Below, piece after piece: positions 37,583-45,441 of a stretch of DNA of 64,000 nucleotides; position 1 is the stretch's first letter; every line of letters starts with the position of its first letter. The notes beneath the pieces were generated by a model that made no database searches, had not been told where the DNA came from, and saw only the letters and a list, made by a program, of their open reading frames with translations. Made by a program: the position numbers and the translations under genes. Origin of the DNA: Sphingomonas sp. GTDB lineage: Bacteria > Pseudomonadota > Alphaproteobacteria > Sphingomonadales > Sphingomonadaceae. The DNA lies in NCBI GenBank assembly GCA_017304655.1, contig JAFKLY010000010.1, positions 2,501-66,500 on the forward strand. The letters are read 5' to 3'.

Positions 37583-38319
37583 GCCAGCACCTCCAGCCAC
37601 GCAGCGGCAGCGGCGTCGATCCACGTGCGCTCCGCTTCGTCCGTCAGATCGTCGAACAGGCCGGCGATGAAAGCCTGCAGCAGCAAGGATTTGGCCTGCT
37701 GCGGCGGCAGCCCGCGCGAGGCGAGGTAGAAGAGCGCGGCCCGGTCCAGCTCGCCGACGCTCGCGCCATGCGCGCATTTCACGTCGTCGGCGAAGATCTC
37801 CAGTTCCGGCTTGGCATTGGCCGTGGCGGTGCGGTCGAGCAACATCGCCTTGAAGCTTTGCGAGGCATCCGTCTTCTGCGCGCCCCGCGCCACGGCGACC
37901 TGGCCGAGATAGCTCGTGGTGCCGTGCCCGCCCGCAATGGCGCGCACGGTCTGGCTGCTGGTCGCCGCCGGCTCGGCATGGTTGACCCGCGTCACCAGTT
38001 CCACCGTCTCTTCGCTTCCGGCCAGCAGCGCCGCCTTCAGCTCGAAATGCGCGCCTTCCGCCAACGTCACGTCGAAGCTGATGCGGTTCAGCGATCCGCC
38101 CAGCGCCAGCACATGCGCGGTGAACGTCGCACCTGCATCCAGCGTGACGTGATGATCGCGAATCCCCGCCTCGTCGGCCAGCAACACGATCGCCCGGCTC
38201 TCACCCGCTGCAACGCCATGCCTCTGCGGCGCGGCAGGCGGCCAGAGCGTTTCCGCTGCCGCCAGGTCGCTGTAGCGCCAGGCCTCGTCGCGGCGGGTGG
38301 GCAGCGCCAGGACGGTCAT
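37579..38319 (-). CDS. sufD: SufD, SUF scaffold component
   Basis: 246 residues, shorter than the enterobacterial SufD (about 420). The beta-helix core is recognisable: VTLDAGATFTAHVLALGGSLNRISFDVTLAEGAHFELKAALLAG, and the C-terminal FADDVKCAHGASVGELDRAALFYLASRGLPPQQAKSLLLQAF. The histidine of CAHG is retained. SufD assembles with SufB and SufC into the scaffold. The N-terminal helical region is reduced to RRDEAWRYSDLA. It overlaps both neighbours by ATGA. Confidence 0.92.
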   Translation of the reverse strand: MTVLALPTRRDEAWRYSDLAAAETLWPPAAPQRHGVAAGESRAIVLLADEAGIRDHHVTLDAGATFTAHVLALGGSLNRISFDVTLAEGAHFELKAALLAGSEETVELVTRVNHAEPAATSSQTVRAIAGGHGTTSYLGQVAVARGAQKTDASQSFKAMLLDRTATANAKPELEIFADDVKCAHGASVGELDRAALFYLASRGLPPQQAKSLLLQAFIAGLFDDLTDEAERTWIDAAAAAWLEVLA

Positions 38320-38657
38320 GCCCCCGCTCCCGCCCGTTCGGCGCGCAGATAGTCGCGGATGCGTGCCATCATCCCCGGCTTGGCCTTCTCCACGCAGGCG
38401 CGCACCTCGTCCTGCGCGGCCTTGCCCTTGCGCACACATTTCGTCGTCGCACGGCACAGCTCGGCGTCGAGTTTGACGAGGCCAGTCGATTCGCTGAGGC
38501 CGCACTGATATTTGCCCTGCGCATCGCGCGACACGCCGACCTGGATCTGGCGCAGCTTCCGCGCGATCACGGTGATCTCTTCCATCTCGGCCTCGTCGCT
38601 TTGCGGCGGCAGGGCCGGGGCGCTCTGGAGCAGCATCAGGGCAGCCAGCAGCGTCAT
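38316..38657 (-). CDS. Exported cysteine-containing protein inside the SUF operon
   Basis: 113 residues. Starts with a signal-peptide-like stretch (TLLAALMLLQSAPALPPQ), then EEITVIARKLRQIQVGVSRDAQGKYQCGLSESTG and a basic C-terminal half. Three or four cysteines (YQCGL, ELCRA, TKCVRK, RACVEK) could form disulfides. No family recognised. It is fused into the operon by ATGA overlaps with sufC upstream and sufD downstream, so it is made with the SUF proteins although it appears periplasmic. Confidence 0.75.
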   Translation of the reverse strand: MTLLAALMLLQSAPALPPQSDEAEMEEITVIARKLRQIQVGVSRDAQGKYQCGLSESTGLVKLDAELCRATTKCVRKGKAAQDEVRACVEKAKPGMMARIRDYLRAERAGAGA

Positions 38658-39421
38658 GCCGCGACGACCTCGGCATAGCCCTCGCGCTCCAGCTCCAGCG
38701 CCAGTTCCGGCCCGCCCGAGCGGACGATGCGGCCGGCGGCAAGAACATGCACAAAGTCCGGCTGCACATAATCGAGCAGGCGCTGATAATGGGTGATGAG
38801 CAGCACGGCCTTGTCCGGCGCACGCATGATGGCATTGATGCCGGCGCCGACGGTCTTGAGCGCGTCGATGTCGAGGCCGCTGTCGGTCTCGTCGAGGATC
38901 GCCAGCTTCGGGTCGAGAATGCCCATCTGCACCATCTCGGCGCGCTTCTTCTCACCGCCGGAGAAGCCGACGTTCACCGGCCGCTTGAGCATCTCCATGT
39001 CCATGCCCAGCAGCCCGGCCTTCTCGCGCGCGAGGCGCAGGAAATCGGCGGCGGAGAGCGGCGCCTCGCCGCGCGCGGTGCGCTGGCTGTTGAGCGCCTC
39101 GCGCAGGAACTGCACGTTGGAGACGCCCGGAATCTCGACCGGATACTGGAAGCCGAGGAACAAGCCGGCCGCCGCGCGCTCATGCGGCGCCATCTCCAGC
39201 AAGTCCGCGTCGCCCAACGTCGCCGTGCCGCCCGTCACCTCATAACCGGGCCGACCGCCCAGCGTGTAGGCAAGGGTCGACTTGCCCGCGCCGTTCGGCC
39301 CCATGATGGCGTGGATCTCGCCGGCGTTGATGGTGAGGGAGAGGCCCTTGAGAATGGCCTTGCCGTCCACCTGCGCCTGGAGATTGTCGATCGTCAGCAT
39401 CGTGTCTTCGCTTTCACTCAT
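38654..39421 (-). CDS. sufC: SufC, SUF ATPase
   Basis: 255 residues. ABC-type ATPase of the SufBCD scaffold. Walker A GPNGAGKST, Q-loop FLGFQYPVEIPGVSN, signature FSGGEKKRAE, Walker B LAILDETDSGLDIDA and switch histidine in LLITHYQRLL. The start MSESEDTML lies seven bases after the preceding gene; ATG 39400 is an alternative. Its stop overlaps the start of the exported protein gene. Confidence 0.96.
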   Translation of the reverse strand: MSESEDTMLTIDNLQAQVDGKAILKGLSLTINAGEIHAIMGPNGAGKSTLAYTLGGRPGYEVTGGTATLGDADLLEMAPHERAAAGLFLGFQYPVEIPGVSNVQFLREALNSQRTARGEAPLSAADFLRLAREKAGLLGMDMEMLKRPVNVGFSGGEKKRAEMVQMGILDPKLAILDETDSGLDIDALKTVGAGINAIMRAPDKAVLLITHYQRLLDYVQPDFVHVLAAGRIVRSGGPELALELEREGYAEVVAA

Positions 39422-39428
39422 GGGCGGC

Positions 39429-39860
39429 CTACTTCCCACTGGCCTGGGCCAGTCCGCTATTGCAGCTCAGCAGATATTGCTGGCGCATCATGTCCAGCGC
39501 GGCATCGCGCAGATTGCCGAGCATCCGCGCATCGTCGAGCGCCTGCTGGCGATTGGCGAGCATCTGCGCCTCGACATCGAAACTCACCGCACCTGCCGGC
39601 TGCGCGGGCACAGGCGCGCCAGCGGGCTTCGTCTGCGCATCCAGCCGACGCTGCGCCAGCGCCTGCCGCTCGGCCACGATCGCCTGCTGCTCGTTGAACA
39701 CGGCGATGACCATCGCCCGGCGGCGCTGCGGCTCGGCGGAAAAGACCTTCGCCATCGCATCGCGATCGCACTTGTCAACGGCGCGATCGACCAGCTTGAG
39801 ATCCGGCCCGTCGACCAGCATCGGCGCCGCCTGCGCCAGCAGAAGCAGGGCAAGGCTCAT
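39429..39860 (-). CDS. Second exported protein inside the SUF operon
   Basis: 143 residues. A short N-terminal hydrophobic segment ([14 protein letters not shown]) suggests export. The mature part begins [48 protein letters not shown] and is mostly helical, with a Pro/Ala linker ([12 protein letters not shown]) and two cysteines (DKCDR, LLSCNSG). No family recognised. It overlaps sufB by ATGA and precedes sufC by seven bases, so it is made together with the scaffold. Confidence 0.72.
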   Translation of the reverse strand: MSLALLLLAQAAPMLVDGPDLKLVDRAVDKCDRDAMAKVFSAEPQRRRAMVIAVFNEQQAIVAERQALAQRRLDAQTKPAGAPVPAQPAGAVSFDVEAQMLANRQQALDDARMLGNLRDAALDMMRQQYLLSCNSGLAQASGK

Positions 39861-41332
39861 CCGACGCTCCCTTCAAGGCTGATCCCGAGCAGCTTCTGCG
39901 CCTCGACGGCGAACTCCATGGGGAGCTGCTGCAGCACTTCCTTGGCGAAGCCGTTGACGATGAGGCTCACCGCCGCTTCCTGATCCAGCCCGCGCTGCAT
40001 GGCGTAGAAGAGCTGATCATCGCTGATCTTGCTCGTCGTCGCTTCATGCTCGACGATGGCGGAAGGGTTCTTCACCTCGATATAGGGCACAGTGTGGGCG
40101 CCGCACTGGTCGCCCAGCAGCAGGCTGTCGCACTGGGTGAAGTTGCGCGCGCCCTCGGCGTTCGCCGCCACGCGCACAAGCCCGCGATACGTGCCGTTGC
40201 TGCGCCCAGCGCTGATGCCCTTGGAGACGATCGTCGAACGGGTGTTCCTGCCGTTGTGGATCATCTTCGTGCCAGTGTCGGCCTGCTGGCGATTGTTGGT
40301 CACCGCCACCGAGTAGAACTCGCCGACGCTGTTCTCGCCGTTCAGCACGCAGCTGGGATATTTCCAGGTGATCGCGCTGCCGGTTTCCACCTGCGTCCAG
40401 CTCACCTTGCTGTTGCGCCCCTGGCAGAGCGCCCGCTTGGTGACGAAATTGTAGATGCCGCCGCGCCCTTGCGCATCGCCCGGATACCAGTTCTGCACGG
40501 TCGAATATTTGATCTCGGCATCGTCGAGCGCGACCAGCTCGACCACGGCGGCATGGAGCTGGTTCTCGTCGCGCTGCGGCGCCGTGCAGCCTTCCAGATA
40601 GGAGACATAGCTGCCCTTGTCCGCGACGATCAGCGTCCGCTCGAACTGGCCGGTATTCTCGGCATTGATACGGAAATAGGTGCTGAGCTCCATCGGGCAG
40701 CGCACGCCCTCCGGGATGTAGACGAAGGTGCCGTCCGAGAAGACTGCGCAATTCAATGTGGCGAAGTAATTGTCGTGCATCGGCACGACCTTGCCGAGCC
40801 AGCGCTTCACCAGATCGGGGAATTCGCGGATCGCCTCGCTGATCGAGCGGAAGATGACGCCGGCTTCTTCCAGCTCCTTGCGGAAGGTGGTGGCGACCGA
40901 GACGCTGTCGAACACCGCATCGACCGCCACCCGGCGCGAGCCGGCGACATTGGCGAGCACTTCCTGCTCGGCAATGGGAATGCCGAGCTTCTCATATGTG
41001 CGGCGGATTTCCGGATCGAGCTCGTCCAGGCTCGCCAGTTCCGCCTTCTTCTTCGGGGCCGCGTAATAATATGCGTCCTGATAGTCGATCGGCGGCACAT
41101 CGAGCTTGGCCCAGTCCGGCGCCTCCATCGTCAGCCAGTGGCGATAGGCCTTCAGACGCCAGTCGAGCATCCAGTCCGGCTCGTTCTTCTTGGCCGAAAT
41201 GAAGCGGACCGTATCCTCGGACAGGCCCTTGGGCGCGAACTCCTGCTCGATGTCGGAGACGAAGCCCCATTCATAGTCGCTCGCCTTCTTGGCCGCGGCG
41301 AGCGCCTCGGCATTCTTCACGGGCGCGCTCAT
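39857..41332 (-). CDS. sufB: SufB, SUF scaffold component
   Basis: 491 residues, full length. Core SUF scaffold protein. Recognisable segments: [33 protein letters not shown] region, [77 protein letters not shown], and the C-terminal [25 protein letters not shown] with the cluster-linked cysteine. The start [11 protein letters not shown] overlaps the stop of the Rrf2 regulator (ATGA). Confidence 0.97.
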   Translation of the reverse strand: MSAPVKNAEALAAAKKASDYEWGFVSDIEQEFAPKGLSEDTVRFISAKKNEPDWMLDWRLKAYRHWLTMEAPDWAKLDVPPIDYQDAYYYAAPKKKAELASLDELDPEIRRTYEKLGIPIAEQEVLANVAGSRRVAVDAVFDSVSVATTFRKELEEAGVIFRSISEAIREFPDLVKRWLGKVVPMHDNYFATLNCAVFSDGTFVYIPEGVRCPMELSTYFRINAENTGQFERTLIVADKGSYVSYLEGCTAPQRDENQLHAAVVELVALDDAEIKYSTVQNWYPGDAQGRGGIYNFVTKRALCQGRNSKVSWTQVETGSAITWKYPSCVLNGENSVGEFYSVAVTNNRQQADTGTKMIHNGRNTRSTIVSKGISAGRSNGTYRGLVRVAANAEGARNFTQCDSLLLGDQCGAHTVPYIEVKNPSAIVEHEATTSKISDDQLFYAMQRGLDQEAAVSLIVNGFAKEVLQQLPMEFAVEAQKLLGISLEGSVG

Positions 41333-41814
41333 TGCACCGTCTCCAGCCCAGCCACGCCGGCATGGGCAGCATTATGGGGCGCCAGCGCCGCGACAGGCAG
41401 CGGCTGCGGCGCGGCGACCAGCTTGGCCAGCGTCACCTGTGCCAGCGCATCGCGCACCAGCGCATTGACGCCGACCCAGTGCGGACGAACGGCGCAGGGC
41501 CGATCCAGCGCGCAGCAGTCCGATCCGTCCGCATCGAGGCAGGCCGTCAGCGCAATCGGTCCGTCCACTGCCTCGATGATGTCGGCCAGCGTGATCGCGG
41601 CGGCAGGCCGCGCGAGCTTGATGCCGCCCCCGCTGCCACGCGTCGCCTTGATGAGGCCGGCTCGGCCGAGGAGGCTCGCCAGCTTCTGCGCTGTCGGCAC
41701 GGGAATGCCGGCCTCCTGCGCCAGACTGGCGGCATTGGCACGCGCACCGCCACAGTGCATGGCGGCCGTACGCATCATCAGCACGGCATAATCGGCAAGG
41801 CTGGACAGGCGCAT
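41329..41814 (-). CDS. Rrf2-family iron-sulfur regulator of the SUF operon
   Basis: 161 residues. Winged helix at the N-terminus ([22 protein letters not shown] ... [36 protein letters not shown]) with the Rrf2 wing. Cluster-ligand cysteines lie at 92, 100, 101 and 107 ([17 protein letters not shown]). As in IscR and SufR, it is expected to bind an iron-sulfur cluster and repress the operon when clusters are plentiful. It is the first gene of the operon, next to a matching palindrome at 41831-41853. sufB follows with an ATGA overlap. Confidence 0.9.
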   Translation of the reverse strand: MRLSSLADYAVLMMRTAAMHCGGARANAASLAQEAGIPVPTAQKLASLLGRAGLIKATRGSGGGIKLARPAAAITLADIIEAVDGPIALTACLDADGSDCCALDRPCAVRPHWVGVNALVRDALAQVTLAKLVAAPQPLPVAALAPHNAAHAGVAGLETVQ

Positions 41815-41830
41815 TCCGCAGCAATTCCCA

Positions 41831-41853
41831 AATCAGACCAGATTAGTCTGATT
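41831..41853 (-). promoter_or_regulatory. Rrf2/IscR-type operator of the SUF operon
   Basis: Two 8-base arms, AATCAGAC (41831-41838) and GTCTGATT (41846-41853), are perfect inverted copies around a 7-base centre. The site lies 16 bases upstream of the Rrf2 start codon, where it would block transcription of the whole SUF operon. This fits autorepression by the gene it precedes. Confidence 0.7.
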
Positions 41854-42041
41854 CGGCACATGGTGCGATCGCCACGCTAAATCAACCCCGGAATTGCAGT
41901 GAGAGCCGATGCAGCGCGGGCTGTGGCATCCGCGCCAGGGCCGCTAAGGCAGCGTGGACAAATGGCAGCCGGACGGCTTGTCCGCGATCTGGCTGCCCTG
42001 ATCCGCAGCGGTACGACTGAATTGGGGTGGGGTGCGGACAA

Positions 42042-42569
42042 TCAGCTTTTGTATTTGGCGGCTGCTGACGGATTTAGTGTATAGCCATTTGGCGTTTTGA
42101 TCAGATCACGTCGCAACGGTATAGTTCGGCGTTTGATGATGGGGAGTGAAAGAGCATTTGGCCAGCGATGGACGATGTCCCGCATCGTCCGCTCGCGAAA
42201 GCGACGGGCCATCCCTTCGTCCCGCCCCTTGGCAAAAGTGATCCAGACCTGCCCAACGTGGTCCAGATCCATAATCGTCGCCCAGTTTTCTTTATCATCC
42301 GCTCCCTGCCAAACCGCAGCTTTTATGGTCATTTTAGCCGATGGCATCGCCTTTCCGGTCGCGCGGAGCTCTTCCTCGGTGGCTGCATCTAAGTGTCCTC
42401 CCTCTGATCTGGCGGCAGTTCGGACAGTCTCAAGAAAGGCTGAACGATCTTCTGGTGTCGGAAGAGAAATCTCAAATGCCGATACCGTCTCGTCGCTCGC
42501 AGATTGTGGCGCAACGCCGCAACCGGTGGGAGCTAACAGAAGAAAAAAAGGAATAGCGAACGAGCGCAT
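42042..42569 (-). CDS. Putative lipoprotein of unknown function, low GC
   Basis: 175 residues. Lipoprotein signal (SFAIPFFLLLAPTGC, lipobox Cys at about 17) and a charged mature part: EDRSAFLETVRTAARSEGGHLDAATEEELRATG, NWATIMDLDHVGQVWITFAKGRD and RTMRDIVHRWPNALSLPI. No family recognised. Two hand-counted lines give about 51% GC, unlike neighbours, so it may be transferred. It stands alone between the SUF regulator and the intergenic region at 42.6-43.1 kb. Confidence 0.7.
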   Translation of the reverse strand: MRSFAIPFFLLLAPTGCGVAPQSASDETVSAFEISLPTPEDRSAFLETVRTAARSEGGHLDAATEEELRATGKAMPSAKMTIKAAVWQGADDKENWATIMDLDHVGQVWITFAKGRDEGMARRFRERTMRDIVHRWPNALSLPIIKRRTIPLRRDLIKTPNGYTLNPSAAAKYKS

Positions 42570-42799
42570 GAGAGCAGCTTATTTATTGTCGAAGCCTCGT
42601 CAATCCACTTGCGGGCGCGAGCCTGGAACGGCAGCAATGTCGTCGTATCCCGACAGGCCGCTTTTGACCGAAAATACGGATAATCGCAATCTCGCCGCGC
42701 CAACGACTTTGTCCACGCCGCCAGGAGCGGCGGGAACCCGCTTCCCGTACCCTTCGCCCATCCGCCTCCCATTTCCCCTGTCCCACACCTCCAGGGCCG

Positions 42800-42852
42800 T
42801 GCCACACCTGCCGGGCGCCGCTCTCGTCGAGAGGCGACAGGCAGGTGTGGCA
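42800..42852. repeat. Strong inverted repeat with nested stem
   Basis: Perfect 13-bp arms, TGCCACACCTGCC (42800-42812) and GGCAGGTGTGGCA (42840-42852), enclose a smaller stem CTCTC-gtc-GAGAG (42821-42833). A partial copy of the arm, CCCACACCT, lies just before it at 42782-42790. It could be an RNA structure or a remnant of a mobile element end. Confidence 0.65.
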
Positions 42853-42957
42853 TGGCTCTTTCTCAGTGCGATATTGTCTCGACCTTCGGCCTTACAGGCC
42901 TGGCGGGACGGGTGCTAGCGTCCGTTCAATCAGCGGCCCGCGAAAGGTGAAAGAAGC

Positions 42958-43026
42958 GGAAGTTCATGCCCCCGTGTCGTGAACTTCGTGAACTTCCGGC
43001 GCCGCGCCCGCTGTTGGACCGACGCG
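42958..43026 (+). repeat. Palindromic intergenic element, copy 2
   Basis: Second copy of the element at 16659-16726, beginning GGAAGTTCATGCCCCCGTG and ending TGTTGGACCGACGC. GAAGTTCA pairs with TGAACTTC; compared with copy 1, one stem pair is exchanged on both sides, so pairing is kept. Confidence 0.7.
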
Positions 43027-43126
43027 GCGCGGCCGTCTCCCGGCCTGTCGCCGCCGTCCCCCTTTCCGCCATCAGGATCTGGTGGAGACCCCAGGCTTCA
43101 CCCGGGTCGGTGTTTGTCCGCGCGCC

Positions 43127-44128
43127 CTAGCTGATCCGGCTCAGTCGCGCGATCTCGCCCTTGATGTTCGCCCGATTCATCGAGAGACGGATGACGATGC
43201 TGGCCCGCTCGCGCAGTTCGGTGGGAGTCAGACCGGTGAAATGCTTGATCTCGCGGATGAAGTGCGACTGGTCGTAGAACGCGTCGCCACTCACCGCTGA
43301 CCAGTCCAGTTCCTCGCGGGCCAGAATCTGGGCGCAACGCAGGGCGCGATATTTACGCGCCAGATATTTCGGCGGCGCGCCGTAAAGCCGGTTGCACCAG
43401 CGCGCGACCTGCCGCGCGGAGAGGCCTGTCGCTTCCTGCAGCACCTCGACCCGCGGCGACTGCTCGTCCATCAGCCAGCGATCCGTCTCCTCGACGAACC
43501 GACGCTCATGATCGGACACGGCATGAATCTGGGTCCGGATGAAGGTCCAGAAGGCATCGACGGCCTTGGCCGGGTCTTCGATCGAGCGCAGAAGATATAG
43601 CAGGTCGCGCCAGGCCGGGCCAAAGCGCTCGGTCAGATCGAAGGCATTATCGGCCGCGTCATCCGCTTCGCCCGCGCGCAGCGCTGCCCAGCCGAGTGGA
43701 AGCACGGTGACGCCCACGACCTGCATCGGCCCCGCGACATCGAAATGCGTTGCCATGCTCGTCGGCCCAAGCAGGCAGCAGTCCGGCGTTGTGACTGCCC
43801 GGCCATCGCTGAAATGATAAGCGCCCTCGCCGGCCAGCATGAAGCGGATCTGCGCGAAATCGGCACGGGTATGATCGGCGACACGCGGCCGGTCAGCCGT
43901 GAACAGATACATGGCGCCAAACAGGCTCGCCAGATCGGCCGGAGGCGCGAAATAGCTGAGCGCGACCATGTTGGCCGCATCGGCAACGGAGAATCTGTGA
44001 CGCATCGCGCGACCCTGACCACTCTCCATGATCGAAAAAAGCGGAGCCCCGGGATCGGCGACATCCGGCGTCGGAAAGCGGCGGACCGCGACCAATCGCC
44101 AATCCCCCACTTGTCCAATATGTCGCAT
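43127..44128 (-). CDS. AraC-family transcriptional regulator
   Basis: 333 residues from MRHIGQVGDWRLVAVRRFP. N-terminal sensing region (about 1-220) of unknown ligand. C-terminal double helix-turn-helix: PRVEVLQEATGLSARQVARWCNRLYGAPPKYLARKYRALRCAQILA and FYDQSHFIREIKHFTGLTPTEL. The target is unknown. The leader holds a complete intrinsic terminator in the direction of the gene (44150-44187), so an earlier in-frame start at 44383 was rejected. Divergent from pyrD. Confidence 0.9.
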   Translation of the reverse strand: MRHIGQVGDWRLVAVRRFPTPDVADPGAPLFSIMESGQGRAMRHRFSVADAANMVALSYFAPPADLASLFGAMYLFTADRPRVADHTRADFAQIRFMLAGEGAYHFSDGRAVTTPDCCLLGPTSMATHFDVAGPMQVVGVTVLPLGWAALRAGEADDAADNAFDLTERFGPAWRDLLYLLRSIEDPAKAVDAFWTFIRTQIHAVSDHERRFVEETDRWLMDEQSPRVEVLQEATGLSARQVARWCNRLYGAPPKYLARKYRALRCAQILAREELDWSAVSGDAFYDQSHFIREIKHFTGLTPTELRERASIVIRLSMNRANIKGEIARLSRIS

Positions 44129-44149
44129 GATTCGCCCGAAATTGGAACG

Positions 44150-44187
44150 AAAAAAGCGGTCCAGCCGGCAAACGCCGGCCAGACCGC
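44150..44187 (-). terminator. Intrinsic terminator in the AraC gene leader
   Basis: Read leftward, GCGGTC (44187-44182) pairs with GACCGC at the far side, and an inner GCCGGC stem (44164-44169 with 44174-44179) is separated by a 2x2 internal loop. A run of six Ts follows (44155-44150). It points at the AraC gene and ends 22 bases before its start, so it is either an attenuator or the end of a small leftward transcript. Confidence 0.8.
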
Positions 44188-44381
44188 CTAAGTTCAAGGT
44201 CTCTAAGCCGGACGACTGAGAGCCCTTCGGGTCGCATGAAAGCAGATAGGCCGATTCGTGTCCTGTTGATTGGACGGAATCGTCATGGGGCAGGTCGAAG
44301 CGGCTTTTTTCGCGGGTGCGGCCGCCTCCGGAGCGTGCCCGCCCTTTGACCGGGCCGGACCGGGCTGGCATAGGCACATCC

Positions 44382-45425
44382 ATGACGTCTCTTTACCGGC
44401 TCGTTCGTCCTCTGCTGTTCGCCCTTGATGCCGAACAGGCCCATCATCTCGCACTTGCAGCGCTCAAGCTTCCCCTGCCTCATGCTGCGGCGCCGGATCC
44501 CATGTTGGCGCAAAAGCTGCTCGGCCTCGATTTCGCTAGTCCGGTCGGTCTCGCCGCCGGGCTGGACAAGAATGGCGAGGTTGCGCATCGCGTCGCGGCG
44601 CTGGGCTTTGGCTTTGCCGAACTCGGCACGCTGACGCCCCTGCCGCAGCAGGGCACGCCGCATCCGCGCCTGTTTCGTCTCGCGGAAGACGCAGCCATCA
44701 TCAACCGCATGGGCTTCAACAATGGCGGACTGGCCGCCGCGCGGGATCGCATGATCCGTCACAAGGTGCCTGAGGGTTTCGTCCTCGGCGTGAACATCGG
44801 CGCGAACAAGGATTCCGCCGATCGTATCAGCGATTATGAGGAAGGCGTGCGGGTCATGAGCCCACTGGCGTCCTATCTCGCCGTCAATGTCTCCTCGCCC
44901 AACACCCCTGGCCTGCGCGCCTTGCAGGGCCGCGCCGCCCTCGACGAACTGCTTGGCCGCGTGATGGCCGCGCGCCCGGCTGGCGGGCCGCCCATTCTGC
45001 TCAAGATCGCGCCGGATCTGGAGCCGGAGGATATCGACGACATTGCCGAACTCAGCATCACCCACGGCATCGACGCACTGATCGTGAGCAACACCACGCT
45101 CAGTCGGCCGCCGCTCCGGTCGCCCCATGCCGGCGAGGCAGGCGGCCTCTCCGGGGCGCCCCTGCACGATCTTGCGCTGGCGCGCCTGAAGGATTTCCGT
45201 CGCCGTGTGGGCAGCAAGCTCCTGCTGATCGGCGCCGGCGGCATCTCCAATGCGGATCAGGCCTATACGCGCATCCGGGCGGGCGCGAGCCTCATCCAGC
45301 TCTATTCGGCGATGGTCTATGAGGGGCCTTATCTGCCCGCGCGCATCAACACAGGCCTCGCCAAGCTGCTCCGCCGAGACGGCTTCAGCACAATCGGCGA
45401 AGCGGTGGGCGTGGACGTCGACTGA
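44382..45425 (+). CDS. pyrD: Dihydroorotate dehydrogenase (quinone), class 2
   Basis: 347 residues. Fourth step of pyrimidine synthesis: oxidises dihydroorotate with FMN and passes electrons to quinone at the inner membrane. The class 2 N-terminal membrane-associating helix is SLYRLVRPLLFALDAEQAHHLAL. FMN and substrate motifs include LAAGLDKNGE, GFAELGTLTPLPQQGTP, the catalytic-loop VNVSSPNTPGLR and the late LIGAGGIS. The start MTSLYRL was chosen over upstream in-frame sequence that is not conserved. It converges with ggt 16 bases away. Confidence 0.97.
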   Translation: MTSLYRLVRPLLFALDAEQAHHLALAALKLPLPHAAAPDPMLAQKLLGLDFASPVGLAAGLDKNGEVAHRVAALGFGFAELGTLTPLPQQGTPHPRLFRLAEDAAIINRMGFNNGGLAAARDRMIRHKVPEGFVLGVNIGANKDSADRISDYEEGVRVMSPLASYLAVNVSSPNTPGLRALQGRAALDELLGRVMAARPAGGPPILLKIAPDLEPEDIDDIAELSITHGIDALIVSNTTLSRPPLRSPHAGEAGGLSGAPLHDLALARLKDFRRRVGSKLLLIGAGGISNADQAYTRIRAGASLIQLYSAMVYEGPYLPARINTGLAKLLRRDGFSTIGEAVGVDVD

Positions 45426-45441
45426 GCGCCCGCGCCGGGGC

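Larger units (their letters stand above)
42570..43126. other. Intergenic region with hairpin and repeat, no gene
   Basis: 557 bases between the lipoprotein gene start and the AraC regulator stop. No frame is convincing as coding. It contains a strong nested hairpin (42800-42852) and copy 2 of the palindromic element (42958-43026). Confidence 0.6.

Noticed and set aside
44129..44383. N-terminal extension of the AraC regulator to a start at 44383
   Set aside because: It would translate through a complete intrinsic terminator and adds 85 residues with no domain character.
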